A stretch of 64,000 bases of DNA, from NCBI GenBank assembly GCA_023055425.1, contig JALGPY010000003.1:67874991-67938990 (forward strand), given 5' to 3'. Shown here piece by piece: positions 1 to 10,118 of this stretch. Source of the DNA: Linanthus parryae (taxonomy: Eukaryota; Streptophyta; Magnoliopsida; Ericales; Polemoniaceae). Each line of letters begins with the position of its first letter. Position 1 is the stretch's first letter. A model generated the notes under the pieces. That model saw nothing but the letters and a program-made list of their open reading frames with translations, was not told where the DNA came from and ran no database searches. The position numbers and the translations under genes are program-made.

Positions 1-850
1 ATGATTCACGTAAATATGCTGTCAAAGATGTTATACGAATGTTTGAATCATGTAGACATGCTGCTGAAATTTCTATTCGAATATATTGTTGATATTCTTG
101 ATATGCTGGATACATGATGTCAACTATGTTGATTGTTGATATGCTGTTAGCATGATGATATTATCGATATTGTTGTTCATGCATGATTTTCATGTGAAAT
201 TAATAATGGAAGTGTAAAGATAAATGGATGGGGTTAGCAAGAAGGGATTGCACATCCCTTGGGTGAAAGACCCTGAACGCACCCGAGGCCTGGTGCAGAA
301 GGAACTGCCAGCTTGATGGCAGGTGGGTACTACGCTCCCAGTTAAGAGAGCGTATGCGGAGGTAGGCTGACTCACTCCTAGCTGCGAGCGCGTATGTGAG
401 CACCCCGTGTTCCATGAAGATAATAAAATTATAAAAGAATTGCATATGCATGCCTATACATACACATGATTGTATTGAATTGTAATAGCATGATTATGTG
501 ATATGTGTACCATGAAACAATACGTGCTTGGACTGTTTATTTGATATTCTCTACTGAGCTTGCAGGAAGCTCACCCCTTATATTTTTCAGGTACACGTGG
601 TGGTGACGTTTCCTTTCCTGAGCTTTCTTAGAAGTTTACTGTACTAGCTTGTGTATAGCTTTTGAGACGAGCCTCAACTCATTTTGTATGTGATATAGTT
701 GGGGTTGGGAACCGATATTAGCTCTGACTACTTTGTAACATATTTCAGTTTGTGAAATAAAAGTTTGAGTTATTCAGTTCAATTCTTGTTTAGATTAGTT
801 ACTTCAATTTTATTTTCAAAAAAAAATCACCCCGGTTTACGGGCGTGACA
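1..850 (+). repeat. 5' LTR of Gypsy-1, 3' portion
   Basis: Bases 1-180 match 6561-6706 in the 3' LTR with a few substitutions, so the window opens inside the 5' LTR. The LTR ends in TGACA at 850, just before the primer-binding site. It contains no coding sequence; the small ORFs in it are chance. Confidence 0.85.
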
Positions 851-852
851 GC

Positions 853-865
853 TAGGTATCAGAGC
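853..865 (+). other. Primer-binding site of Gypsy-1 (initiator-Met tRNA)
   Basis: TAGGTATCAGAGC differs by one base from the plant iMet-type site TGGTATCAGAGC. It lies three bases after the LTR end, where minus-strand DNA synthesis would start. Confidence 0.85.
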
Positions 866-995
866 TTAGGTATACGAGACACCTCAGTCTTGGGGTAATG
901 GTTTCGAAATCTTATGTGTTATATGTTTTACGTGCTTAACTTGATCTTTACCTCATAAGTGTATAGGTATGACATTTTAGATGTTCTTGTTGTAG

Positions 996-1870
996 TTGGC
1001 TACAGCAATCGGGGGAAATGGGACGAATGGAGATAGTAGTACTTCTAACCAGGGTGCTAACTCTGATACTATGAAGGCCCTTAAGGATTTTAGGAGGCAA
1101 AATCCACCTGTTTTTCAAGGCATTCCTGACCCAGTTGCAGCTGAGCATTGGGTGAAACATATTGAGAAGATTTTTATTGCTATGGGGATCTTCGGAGATG
1201 AGACTAGAGTGCGATTACCTACCTTTCAGTTGGAAGATGAGGCTGATCAGTGGTGGTATTTGGTAACCTCTAGCCTAGACATAACACTTATTTCGTGGAA
1301 GACCTTTAAGACCATGTTTTTGAAGAAGTTCTTTCCAGAGGTGGGCGGGGCAGCTAAGACTCGGGAGTTTTTGAACTTGAAGCGGTATTTATGTCTTTAA
1401 TCCTATACGAGGCAATGTTTACTGAGCTTGCCCGTTATGACCCTAATTTGGTTTCTGATGATGGCGAGAAGGCCAGTCTGTTTCAATGGAGTTTTTCTCC
1501 ATCCATTCGAGGCAAGATAGCTGTCTTATGCTGAGAGTCTTATTTTGAGGTTGGAGAGTCTTATTTAGTTGCAGAGAGGGAGGTGGCTGATTCTAAAGGA
1601 ATATGGGAGACTAAAGTCATAATCAAGGCTATCAACAGAAGGGAAGACATGCAGAACACAAGGAGAATTACTCGGGGAAGAGGGTGAAGACATTTTCTTA
1701 CCCAAAACAATCTTTCAGACATCCTCGTCCACAAGGTCGTTGTTTTCAGGAAAAGGGGAATGTTATTAGTTGGGGTGTGGTCAGTCAAGCCACTATCACC
1801 TTATTGTCCTCAGGCGAATGCTACAGGTTATGGTGGGGGATCACAGCAAGGTAGTGTGAACCAGCAGTCG
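996..1870 (+). pseudogene. gag: Gypsy-1 gag (broken)
   Basis: The first 134 codons are open and carry a typical gypsy Gag start: FRRQNPPVFQG, then DPVAAEHWVKHIEKIF, then WWYLVTSS and FLKKFFPE. The frame ends at a TAA at 1398-1400. Gag homology continues in another frame (AMFTELARYDPNLVSDDGEKASLF, about 1407-1480), so a frameshift lies near 1390. The nucleocapsid zinc knuckle near 1760-1860 is damaged. Gag would form the virus-like particle in the cytoplasm. The start at 996 follows the leader and is the first codon giving the Gag motif. Confidence 0.8.
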
Positions 1871-1989
1871 TAATTTCATCCTGCGCCATCTGAGCAGTCT
1901 ATTAGGCCACCAATTTCGCAGACTTGGATCCCAGCAGACGGGCTATGGTTGGGGTAAAGGAAATGTTGGCGGGAAAATTCAGGTATCTC

Positions 1990-2440
1990 AAGGAAGAGCA
2001 TTTTCTCTTTATCTAGTTGAGGAGCCCTCATATGATCACTATGTGATTCGAGGTACCTTTTTATTGCACAATACATGGGTAGATGTCTTGTTAAATTCTG
2101 GGGCTTCAAATTCTTTTATATCTGCATTATGTGTTTCATTGCTTTGCTTATCTGCGTAACCTCTATATACTGCGTCGGAAGTGAACTCACCGTTAGGTGG
2201 GAGATCTCGTGTTGATAGAATATGTAGAGTCTGCGAGCTTGTTATTTCTAAAGCTCGAGTCACTTTTAACTTGAGAGTTCTATACATGGCCAAGTTCGAC
2301 ATCATTTTGGGCATGGATTGGTTGTCAGCTCACCTTGTTGTGTTGGATTGTCATGAGAAGCGGGTCACGTCAGTTACCCCAAATGGTACTCGTTTCCAGT
2401 TTACCGGGAACTTTAGAGATGTATTGCCTTCTCATTGAGA
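1990..2440 (+). pseudogene. Gypsy-1 aspartic protease (broken)
   Basis: Reading in the gag frame gives a protease-like run ending in VLLNSGASNSFIS, where active family members have a DSGASH-type active site. The codon at 2094-2096 is AAT, so the catalytic Asp is Asn. Downstream, LGMDWLSAHLVVLDC (about 2316-2360) is the conserved C-terminal protease motif of plant gypsy elements. Stops interrupt the segment before 2181. The protease would cut the polyprotein; this copy should be inactive. Confidence 0.75.
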
Positions 2441-2559
2441 CACTCTCAATGGCATGATCATTGGGATGGGTGCTTATCCAGTCTTTCAGGTTTCAGATGA
2501 GTATGGACATGCTGTTATGTTGCCACGTGTCGTTAGCGAGTTTGCTGACGTATTTCCTG

Positions 2560-3380
2560 AGGAGTTACCTGGTTTACCACCTCACAGGAAGTAGAGTTCT
2601 TTAGTGATTTGCAACATGGTACTTAGCCTATCTATATTAAACCTTATTGTGTGGCTCCAGCGGAGTTGAAGGAGCTTAAGGTCCAAATTCAAGACTTATC
2701 TCATCGGGGGTATAGTAGACATAGTTTCTCACCATGGGGAGCTCCCGTGCTCTTTGCTAAGAAGAAGGATCGGACTTTGAGGTTTCGTATTGACTATAGG
2801 CAGCTTAATGGTGTTACCATCAATAATAAGTATCATTTGCCCATAATTGATGATTTGTTTGACCAATTGAAAGGTTCTAAGTGTTTTTCGAAGATTGATC
2901 TTCGTTCGGGGTATAATCAGTTGAGGGTTAGAGAAGAAGATATACCAAAGACTGCCTTCAGGACTAGATATGGCCATTATGAGTACCTTCTGATGCATTT
3001 TGGGCTTTATAATGCTCTGGCGGTATTTATGGACTTGATGAACCGTATTTTCAGGTCGTATCTTCACCAGTTTGTCATTGCATTCATAGATGACATCTTA
3101 ATTTATTCTCAGTCGGAAGAGGAGCATGAGAAACACTTAAGGTTGGTATTGCAATCACTTAGAGACAACCAACATTATGGTAAAGCCAGCAATTGTGAAT
3201 TCTGACTCACTGAGGGGAAGTTTCTTGGGCATGTATTGTCCGAATATGGAGTTGTTGTTGATCCTAGCAAAGTTGAAGCAGTAATGAATAGGAGAGGCCA
3301 AAGCCAGTATTTGAGATTCAGAGTTTTCTTGGGCTATCTGGGTATTATCAGAAGTTCATAGAGAAGTTCTCACGTTTAGC
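2560..3380 (+). pseudogene. Gypsy-1 reverse transcriptase (broken)
   Basis: The open stretch 2651-3205 carries APAELKELK, the fingers motif [35 protein letters not shown] and the catalytic FIDDILIYS. Upstream in frame, a TAG at 2624-2626 interrupts the linker where relatives have Gln. A TGA at 3203-3205 replaces the Trp usually found in CEFW, after which LTEGKFLGHVLS continues in frame. The RT frame differs from the protease frame, so a frameshift lies between about 2440 and 2620. Catalytic Asp residues are present, but the gene is not translatable as a whole. Confidence 0.88.
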
Positions 3381-3387
3381 AGGCCCA

Positions 3388-3860
3388 TTGAAAAAGTTGA
3401 CTAGTAAGGAAGAGAATTTTATTTGGAATGATGCTTGCGAGGAAGTATTTCAAGAGCTAAAGAAGAGGTTGACGACTGCTCCAATACTAGTGGTTCCAGA
3501 AAGAGGCTTGGGGTATACTGTTTATTGTGATGCCTCTAAGGAAGGTTTGGGTTGTGTCTTGGTGCAATTAGGAAAGGTTCTGGCTTATGGCTCTCGACAA
3601 ATCTCATGAAGTCAACTATCCTACGCATGACTTGGAGTTAGCATCTATTGTCTTCGCTTTGAAGACTTGGAGACATTATCTTTATGGCGAATTCTTTGAC
3701 GTATTTTATGATCATAAGAGTTTGAAGTATATATTTACTCAAAAGTATCTTAATATGAGGCAGCATAGATGGATTGAATACTTAGAGGATTATGATTTTA
3801 CTTTGGTGTATCATCCAGGAAAAGCTAACACCGTTGCTGATGCCTTGAGTCGGATGTCTC
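3388..3860 (+). pseudogene. Gypsy-1 RNase H (split by frameshift)
   Basis: Two overlapping frames cover the domain. 3388-3609 gives TVYCDASKEGLGCVL with the first catalytic Asp. 3587-3973 gives [35 protein letters not shown] and [14 protein letters not shown], which complete the fold. The frame changes near 3590-3605, so one indel breaks the domain. The position directly after RT is as expected for gypsy pol. Confidence 0.85.
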
Positions 3861-4129
3861 GAGGAATTATTACTAATATTTTGATTATTGAATGGCGTAT
3901 GATGAGCTCTATTAATGAATATAACTTGAGTTTAGAAGAAGAGAATGACTTGTGCTATCTCGGAATAGTTTAAACACCCACTCTTCTTACTAGAGTTATT
4001 GAGGCTCAACGACGGGATTCCGAATCTGAAGGAATCATAAATCAAGTGAGAGTGGGCAATGCAAAGGTGGTTGATCTATTCATGCAGATGATAGCTTGAG
4101 GCTTAGTAGAAGGGTATTTGTTCCAAAGG

Positions 4130-4872
4130 TGGGTCATTTGAGAGAAGAAGTACTTAAAGAGTTTCACCATTCTCGTTTAGTAGTTCATCCATGTGGGACT
4201 AAGATGTATCGTGATCTGTGTCGATAGTAAATTTGGAATGGGATGAAGAGAGATGTTTCTCAGTTTGTGTCTAGATGTTTGACTTGTCATCAAGTTAAGG
4301 CAGAACACCAAAGACCTGCAGGATTATTATAGCTTTTGCCTATAGCTGAGTGGAAGTGGGAACACGTTACTATGGATTTTGTTTCTGGGTTTCCTAGATC
4401 ACCTAGAAAACATGACTCGGTTTGGGTCATTGTTGATCGTTTAACTAAGTCGGCTCATTTCTTGCCCATTCGCATGACTGACTCATTAGACGTCTTGAGT
4501 CGTTTGTATATCAGGGAAATAGTTTATTTGCATGGAGTTCCAGTATCTATTGTTTCTGATAGAGACCCTTGATTCACTTCTCAGTTTTGGAAGAGTTTGC
4601 AGCATGCTTTAGGCTCTCAGTTATTTTTTAGCACTGCTTTTCACCCTCAGACAGATGGCCAATCTGAGAGGACTATTCAGATATTGGAAAACATGCTTAG
4701 AGCTTGTGTCATGGATCTTAAAGGTAGTTGGGAATATCATTTACCTCTTGTGGATTTTCATACAGTAACAACTTTCAGGCTAGCATTGGGATGGGACCTT
4801 ATGAGGCATTATACGGTAGACCTCATCGATCACCATTATGTTGGGCAGAAGTTGGAGATACACCTATTCTAG
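4130..4872 (+). pseudogene. Gypsy-1 integrase, zinc-binding and catalytic core (broken)
   Basis: An HHCC-like zinc region is read around 4160-4310 (HHSRLVVHP, then [10 protein letters not shown]). The core follows: [11 protein letters not shown] with the first Asp, VSDRDP with the second, and HPQTDGQSERTIQ with the Glu, in DDE order. A TAG at 4330-4332 stands where relatives have Gln, and a TGA at 4570-4572 where relatives have Arg after DRDP; both fit C-to-T change. Integrase would insert the cDNA into host chromatin. The core residues survive but the frame does not. Confidence 0.85.
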
Positions 4873-4875
4873 GAC

Positions 4876-5388
4876 ATGAACTTGTCATGGAGACAACTGA
4901 AAAAGTTAAGTGTATTAGAAAAAGACTTCTCACAGCTCAGAGTCGTCAGAAGAGTTATGAAGAATCAGAGATGTAGGCCATTATACTTTGAGGCTGGTGA
5001 TCACGTGTTTTTGAAAGTGATGCCTAGAAGAGGTCTTATTCGATTTTTGAAGAAAGGAAAGTTTTCTCCACGTTTCATTGGCCCATTTGAGATTCAGGGG
5101 AGAGTTGGTGATGTAGCATATTGTTTGGCATTGCCACCTCAACTTTCAGGCGTTCACAGTGTATTTCATGTTTCTATGCTGAGGAAAAACGAGCCTGACC
5201 CATCTCATGTCTTACATTTTGAGGATTTAGACGTATCTGATGACGTGGTAATCGAGAAGATACACATTCAAGTTCTAGATCACCAAGAAAAGATTCTTAG
5301 AGGACGAGCGATTCCTTTAGTAAAAGTCTTATGGAGTCGCGGTGGTGTTGAAGAGATGATGTGGGAACGGGAAGCTATTATGCGATAA
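4876..5388 (+). pseudogene. Gypsy-1 integrase C-terminus with chromodomain-like tail
   Basis: This 170-codon open stretch in a shifted frame holds the GPFEI-type motif (SPRFIGPFEIQGRVGDVAYCLALP) and HSVFHVSMLRKNEPDPSHVL. The tail VLDHQEKILRGRAIPLVKVLW...MMWEREAIMR resembles the modified chromodomain of Tekay/Del elements, which is thought to guide integration to particular chromatin. The first 20 or so residues before the arginine-rich part are read in an unrelated frame. The tail ends about 60 bp before the polypurine tract. Confidence 0.82.
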
Positions 5389-5450
5389 ACTTATCCACAC
5401 TTATTTTCACCAGAAGGTATGTTTTAAATTTTGAGAAAAAAAAATTCTTT

Positions 5451-5463
5451 AAGGGGGTAGCGA
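5451..5463 (+). other. Polypurine tract of Gypsy-1
   Basis: AAGGGGGTAGCGA lies directly before the 3' LTR start TGTAATGACTG. It would prime plus-strand synthesis. Confidence 0.8.
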
Positions 5464-5538
5464 TGTAATGACTGCATTTTGTGAAACTTAAATTACTTCG
5501 GTGAATTTTATGTTTAAGCATTTAGTATTTTGATGTAT

Positions 5539-5618
5539 CCATAACTGCAAAATATAATAGTTTAGCTCGTCCAGAAATCCATAACTGCAAAATATAATAG
5601 TTTAGCTCGTCCAGAAAT
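5539..5618 (+). repeat. Tandem duplication of a 40-bp unit in the Gypsy-1 LTR
   Basis: Two perfect 40-bp copies (5539-5578 and 5579-5618) of a unit containing TAACTGCAAAATATAATAG lie in the U3 part of the LTR. They look like a recent slippage or unequal exchange event. Confidence 0.9.
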
Positions 5619-5779
5619 ACACCATAAGTCCTAATATCTTCTCTAATCTCTAAATTAAGGATAAAAATATTTAGGGAATAATTAGTCCTAATCATCTGTT
5701 TAAGTGTTAATTGGCTTAGTTAATCATGAATAATACATAATGACATGTAGTATGTTAGCTTGTTCATGTGTTACTGCAT

Positions 5780-6235
5780 GATTGACACGTAGGGTGACAC
5801 TTGTCACTACCTTAGCCCTGTCCCAGATGATTGACACACAGCCATGCTTTGTGTCGTCGTGTGGTAGCTTCTGTTACATGCGGGACATGTGTTATACTGC
5901 AAGTCAGATGCTTCTGACACATAACATCCCTACGTGTCACCGCCGTAGCCTCCTGCATTTGCATGCGCGACACGACGGGTGACATGTGTCATGCTACTGG
6001 GTCTTCTTTGTTGATAACTGACACACAGGTTGACACGTGTCAGATCCTGGTGTACTACTGTGCATGCGTGACACATAGGAGGTCACGTGTCGCGATTCAG
6101 TGACATGCTTTGCATGCTTGACACACGCCTCTGGTGTGTGTCATCGTGTGGCAACTTCGTTTTTCATGAGTGACATGTGTCTGACACGTGTCGTGTCTTG
6201 AGAATTCCTTCCCTGCATGGATGCCACGTGTCCTG
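5780..6235 (+). promoter_or_regulatory. Cluster of GACACGTGTC-like palindromes (G-box/ABRE-like) in Gypsy-1 U3
   Basis: About ten variants of a TGACAC...GTGTCA palindrome occur in roughly 450 bp upstream of the TATA box. Four contain an exact CACGTG core (6034-6039, 6084-6089, 6185-6190, 6225-6230), each followed by TC to give ACGTGTC. CACGTG is the plant G-box and ACGTGTC an ABRE form by established knowledge. A regulatory role here is inference from the density and position. Confidence 0.6.
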
Positions 6236-6268
6236 CGACTCATCGCAACATGATTGGTCTCCTTCCCC

Positions 6269-6276
6269 TATAAATA
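6269..6276 (+). promoter_or_regulatory. TATA box of the Gypsy-1 LTR
   Basis: TATAAATA in the context CCCCTATAAATAG, about 35 bp downstream of the last G-box-like site. The transcript would start near 6300. Confidence 0.65.
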
Positions 6277-6706
6277 GAACTTGTCGTTATAGCTATTCAC
6301 ATTCAAAAAATTCAGTCAAGTACTAGAGAGATATAGTGAGAGTTGCGGAGGATATTCTCGATATATTACTCGGAGGTTCTGGAGGTTCTTATTATTTTAT
6401 TAGCAGCTTCGTCGGACTGATGTAGGGAATCTCAACGTTATAGCCCTGTCGTATTGCGTTGCCCATTTATATGCTAGTTCTTATCCTACTTAGATAAATA
6501 CTCAATTGCTACTACTGTATTGATGTTATGCTTGATTATTGTGAAATTATAAATCGATATATGCTTCACGTAAATATGTTGTCAAAGATGTTATTCGAAT
6601 GCTTGAATCATGTAGAGATGCTGCTTAAATTTCCATTCGAATATATTGTAGATATTCGTGAATATGTTGGATACGTGCTATCATGCTGTTAGCATGATGA
6701 TATTAT

Positions 6707-7364
6707 TGTTGGATTTTGACGTAGGTTACGCAGAGGAATAAAAAAAATTGATTCCTACTCAAATCACACCAAGGATCACGAGAAGAGACATTCATAACTT
6801 GATGAAGGACATCGAAGATGTGTACCTTTTGGTTCGGGAGATCACACGAAGAATAATTTCATCGTCTCTATGGTTGACCCACGTCTAGAGGTGAGATCTA
6901 GATTCTTCCTTCTCAAGTGCTATATTGGAAAGGAGGAAGAGGGAAGAAGGAATCAAGCAACGAAGGAGGCAAAGAGGGGTTCGGCTCTCTCTTTGAGGCC
7001 GACGGGAAGGGGGCGGACGCGGGGGGCTTCGTCCTTTTTTGCTCTTGCTCTCTCTCTTGCTTTCTCCCACTCACTTATGTTATGAGCATTAGTTGTAGGA
7101 AGGAAGCTAGAGCATCCTTTATATAGTCCCACAACTCCTTGTTAACTACATAAAGGCCCCTCCTAGTTCTACATGAACCTTGATTAGTCCCTTACTTGCA
7201 TATTAGTCCTACTATGTTTGCAAGGTGTTGCAAAGTGATCCTTCTCATTAATTTAATCATATTAATTAGTCCCAAATCTAGGGAAACTATTCGAACAGTC
7301 TCCCACTTGCACTAATATAGTTCACACAAAATATTAGATTGCCTCTAGGGCAACTATTCGAACA
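6707..7364 (-). repeat. 3' LTR of A1, shortened to 658 bp
   Basis: Runs from TGTTGGATTTTGACG at 6707 to TTCGAACA at 7364, next to the polypurine tract complement GTCTCCCCCTTGCACT. Other Angela LTRs here are 1.43-1.56 kb. The TATA box is kept, but the U3 part is only about 240 bp, so roughly 750 bp of U3 is missing. A 30-bp repeat at 7285-7314 and 7352-7381 spans an LTR/polypurine junction twice. Confidence 0.85.
7118..7125 (-). promoter_or_regulatory. TATA box of the A1 LTR
   Basis: TTTATATA on the plus strand (TATATAAA in the element sense), in the CCTTTATATAGTCC context conserved in A2, A3 and A6. Confidence 0.65.
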
Positions 7365-7510
7365 GTCTCCCCCTTGCACTAGAGCCAATCTGGTGGATCT
7401 CGTATGCCTATAGATCAGGCGTGCCCTTCATGCTTTCGCTGCGCAAGAGGTTTTAAGAGCGGATCTGAAAGATTGTCATCTGTTGGAATCTTACACATCT
7501 TCACATCTCC

Positions 7511-8185
7511 TCAATCGATCATATCACGAATAAGATGGAATCTCATAAGTACATGCTTTGATTTCTGATGTGATCTTGGTTCCTTGTCTTGTGCGATCGC
7601 CCCAGAGTTGTCACAGTACAAATCTATGGGATCCACGATGCTAGGGACCACACCGAGCTCAGTGATAAACTTCTTTATCCAAACTGCATCTTCTGCTGCT
7701 TCCACAGCAGCAATGTACTCAACTTCTGTTGTAAAATCAGCAATTTTCCCGTGCTTGGAACGCTTCCAGCTCACAGCTCCTCCATTCAGGCAACAGACGT
7801 ATCCAGACGGCGATCTGTAGTCATCTTTTTCGGTTTGGAAGATTGCATTAGTGTAACCGATTACACTTAGCTCTTCCTTACCTCGAAATATCAAGAACGC
7901 ATCCTTAATTATTCTCAAGTACTTCTGGATGTTCTTGACAGCAATCCAGTGAATCTCACCCGGATTGGACTGATATCTGCTCACCATACTAAACGCGTAT
8001 GATACGCCTGGTCTAGTACACAACATGGCGTACATGATGGATCCTATGGACAAAGCATATGTAATCCAACTCATGCGGTCCTTCTCAATCTCATTGGAGG
8101 GACAGTCATTCTTAGAAAGAGTGACTCCATGCGACATGGACAAGTATCCCTTATTGGAGTCTTGCATGTTGAACCTCTTCAACAC
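7511..8185 (-). pseudogene. A1 RNase H and end of RT (broken)
   Basis: This 224-codon open stretch contains SIGSIMYAMLCTRPGVSYAFSMVSRYQSNPGEIHW, the copia RT-RNase H linker. RNase H motifs follow: SVIGYTNAIFQTEKDDYRS, where the usual first catalytic Asp (TDA) reads Asn; TTEVEYIAAVEA; and DLYCDNSGAIAQDKEPRSHQKSKH. The frame is separated from the RT frame by indels near 8186-8340. Homology to A2/A6 is clear, with many substitutions, so A1 is the older copy. Confidence 0.85.
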
Positions 8186-8224
8186 CTTGTCTATATACGG
8201 ACTTTGACTTAGGCCGAGCAGCTT

Positions 8225-8950
8225 GCTAGATCTATCCCTATAGATCTTTATACCTAGTATATAAGCTGCATCTCCTTAGTCCTTCATTGCAAAAAAACTT
8301 TCCTAGCCAATCTTTAACAGATTGCAAGTAGGAATATCGTTTCAAATGATTAGTATGTCATCCACATACAAGACCAGAAACACTAAAGAGCTCCCACTAA
8401 CCTTCTTGTAAACACAAGCCTCATCTTCATTTTTGATGAAGCAAAACTCTTTGACTGCGTCATCAAAACATCGATTCCAGCTCCTAGAAGCTTGCTTTAA
8501 TCTATAAATGGATATTTGCAGCTTACAGACTTTATTGGCATTCTCTAGATCTTCAAAACCCTCCAGTTGTGTCATGTACACGTCCTCGAGGAGGTTCCCA
8601 TAAAGGAACGCTGTTTTGACATCCATCTGCCAAATCTCATGGTCGTAGTATGCTGCAATAGCAAGAAGGATTCGAATGGATTTAGTCATGGCGACTAGTG
8701 AAAAGGTCTCATTATAGTCAATACCATGAATCTGTCTATACCCTTTAGCAACCAATCGCCCCTTATTGGCAACTACCTTGCCATCCATGTCGGTCTTCTT
8801 CTAGAAGACCCATTTGCACCCTATGGGCCGAGCCCCTTCCGGTGGTTCCACCAAAGTCCATACTTTGTTGGTGTAAATGAATCCATTGCGGATCTCATGG
8901 CTTCCAGCCACCTCTTGGATTATGGGCCTTTCATGGCCTCCCCGTAGGTT
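8225..8950 (-). pseudogene. A1 reverse transcriptase (broken)
   Basis: The 148-codon stretch 8342-8788 carries GRLVAKGYRQIHGIDYNETFS, QMDVKTAFLYGNLLEDVYM and the catalytic LVLYVDDILII. Upstream bases to about 8950 continue the start of RT in a second frame, including a damaged GCKWVFKK-type motif. Unlike A3 and A5, the YVDD box is intact. Frameshifts before and after it prevent a full protein. Confidence 0.85.
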
Positions 8951-9053
8951 GCAGGCTCATCATCCATGAGTGGTACGTCATAGGGATCATTCACGATAAG
9001 TCCGTACCTCTTAGGCTCATGACGCACTCTTCCTGATCTACGGAGTTCATGTG

Positions 9054-10118
9054 TTACCTGAACAGGTTCTTCCACAACAACTTGCGGTTCCTGCTCATGT
9101 CCATCATTGGTTCAGTGATTTGTGGTTCTTGAATTTCTTCAAGTTCTATAGTCCTCCCACTTGCTTCTTTAGAGACAAACTCTCTTTCTATAAACACGCC
9201 GATCCGAGCAACAAACACTTTGTTCTCGGTGGTATTGTAGAAATAACATCCTTTCGTTTCCGTAGGATATCCCAAAAATTTACACTTATCCGCTTTGGGC
9301 CCGAGCTTGTCTGTTTGTAAACGCTTTACATAGACATCGAAGCCCCAAATCCTCATAAACGACACTATGGGACGCTTCCCAGTCCATATCTCATATGGTA
9401 TCTTCATAACTGATTTGGATGGAACACGGTTAATGGTAAAAGTTGTCGTCATTAGAGCGTGTCCCCAAAACAATATCGGAAGATCCGTTCGAGACATCAT
9501 AGACTGCACCATATCTAATAGGGTGCGATTTCTCCTCTTGGACACGCCATTCCATTGTGGCGTTCCGGGTGGAGTGAGATGGGGTACTATCCCACACTCT
9601 CTAAGTTACTCATCAAACACTTGGCTCAAGTATTCTCCTCCACTATCCGATCGTAGAGCCTTTATACTTTTACCAAGTTGCTTCTCTACTTCATTCTTAA
9701 ACTCTTTGAACAATTCAAAGGATTCGGATTTGGCCTTCATAAGGTATACAAATCCATATCTACTGAAATCATCAGTAAACGTAATGAAGTAGGTGTAACC
9801 ACCCCTAGCAGGCGTGGGGAATGGCCCACATACATCAGTTTGTATGAGAGCCAATAACTCACTAGTCCTCTCACCTTTCTTATTGAAAGGGGACTTTGTC
9901 ATTTTTTCTAATAAACAAGATTCGCATGTCTCATATGATTTTAAATCAAATGAGTCTAGAAGTCCATCCTTATCGAGTCTAGATATGCGTTTCTCATTTA
10001 TATGGCCTAAACGAAAATACCATAGATATGTAGGATTTAAATCGTTAGTTTTAATCCTTTTAGTATTTATGTTATAGATTGGATTATTTAGCTCAAGGAT
10101 ACACAATCCATTAGACAA
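9054..10118 (-). pseudogene. A1 integrase (two fragments)
   Basis: 9606-10118 gives the zinc-binding start (TYLWYFRLGHINEKRISRL, then TCESCLLEK) and the core with IQTDVCGPFPTPARGG and LRSDSGGEYLSQ, i.e. the first two Asp of DDE. 9054-9545 gives RRNRTLLDMVQSMMSRTDLP onward to the C-terminal half (INRVPSKSVMKIPYE, YFYNTTENKVFVARIGVF). The stretch 9546-9605, holding the catalytic Glu region, is read in another frame. A TAA-like break near 9607 follows SQVFDE. The domain is conserved but split. Confidence 0.85.

Larger units (their letters stand above)
1..6706 (+). mobile_element. Gypsy-1: decayed Ty3/gypsy retrotransposon (Tekay/Del-like), 5' end outside window
   Basis: Order on the plus strand is partial 5' LTR, primer-binding site, gag, protease, RT, RNase H, integrase with a chromodomain-like tail, polypurine tract, and a 3' LTR that stops at 6706. 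The pol order RT-RNase H-integrase identifies Ty3/gypsy. The C-terminal integrase motifs (FHVSMLRK, PDPSHVL, a terminal YPHLFSP-like end) point to the Tekay/Del chromovirus group by family knowledge. The coding region is split by frameshifts and stops, so the copy is dead. Aligning 6561 onto base 1 implies an LTR of about 1.95 kb, long as in Tekay. The 3' LTR is interrupted by A1 after GATATTAT, and the remaining LTR sequence is not found in the window. Confidence 0.9.
5464..6706 (+). repeat. 3' LTR of Gypsy-1, truncated by A1 insertion
   Basis: Starts with TGTAATGACTG after the polypurine tract. 6561-6706 matches window bases 1-146, which proves LTR identity. The LTR stops at GATATTAT where A1 begins (TGTTGG at 6707). 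In the 5' LTR the next bases would be CGATATTGTTG, and these do not appear downstream in the window. Confidence 0.88.
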
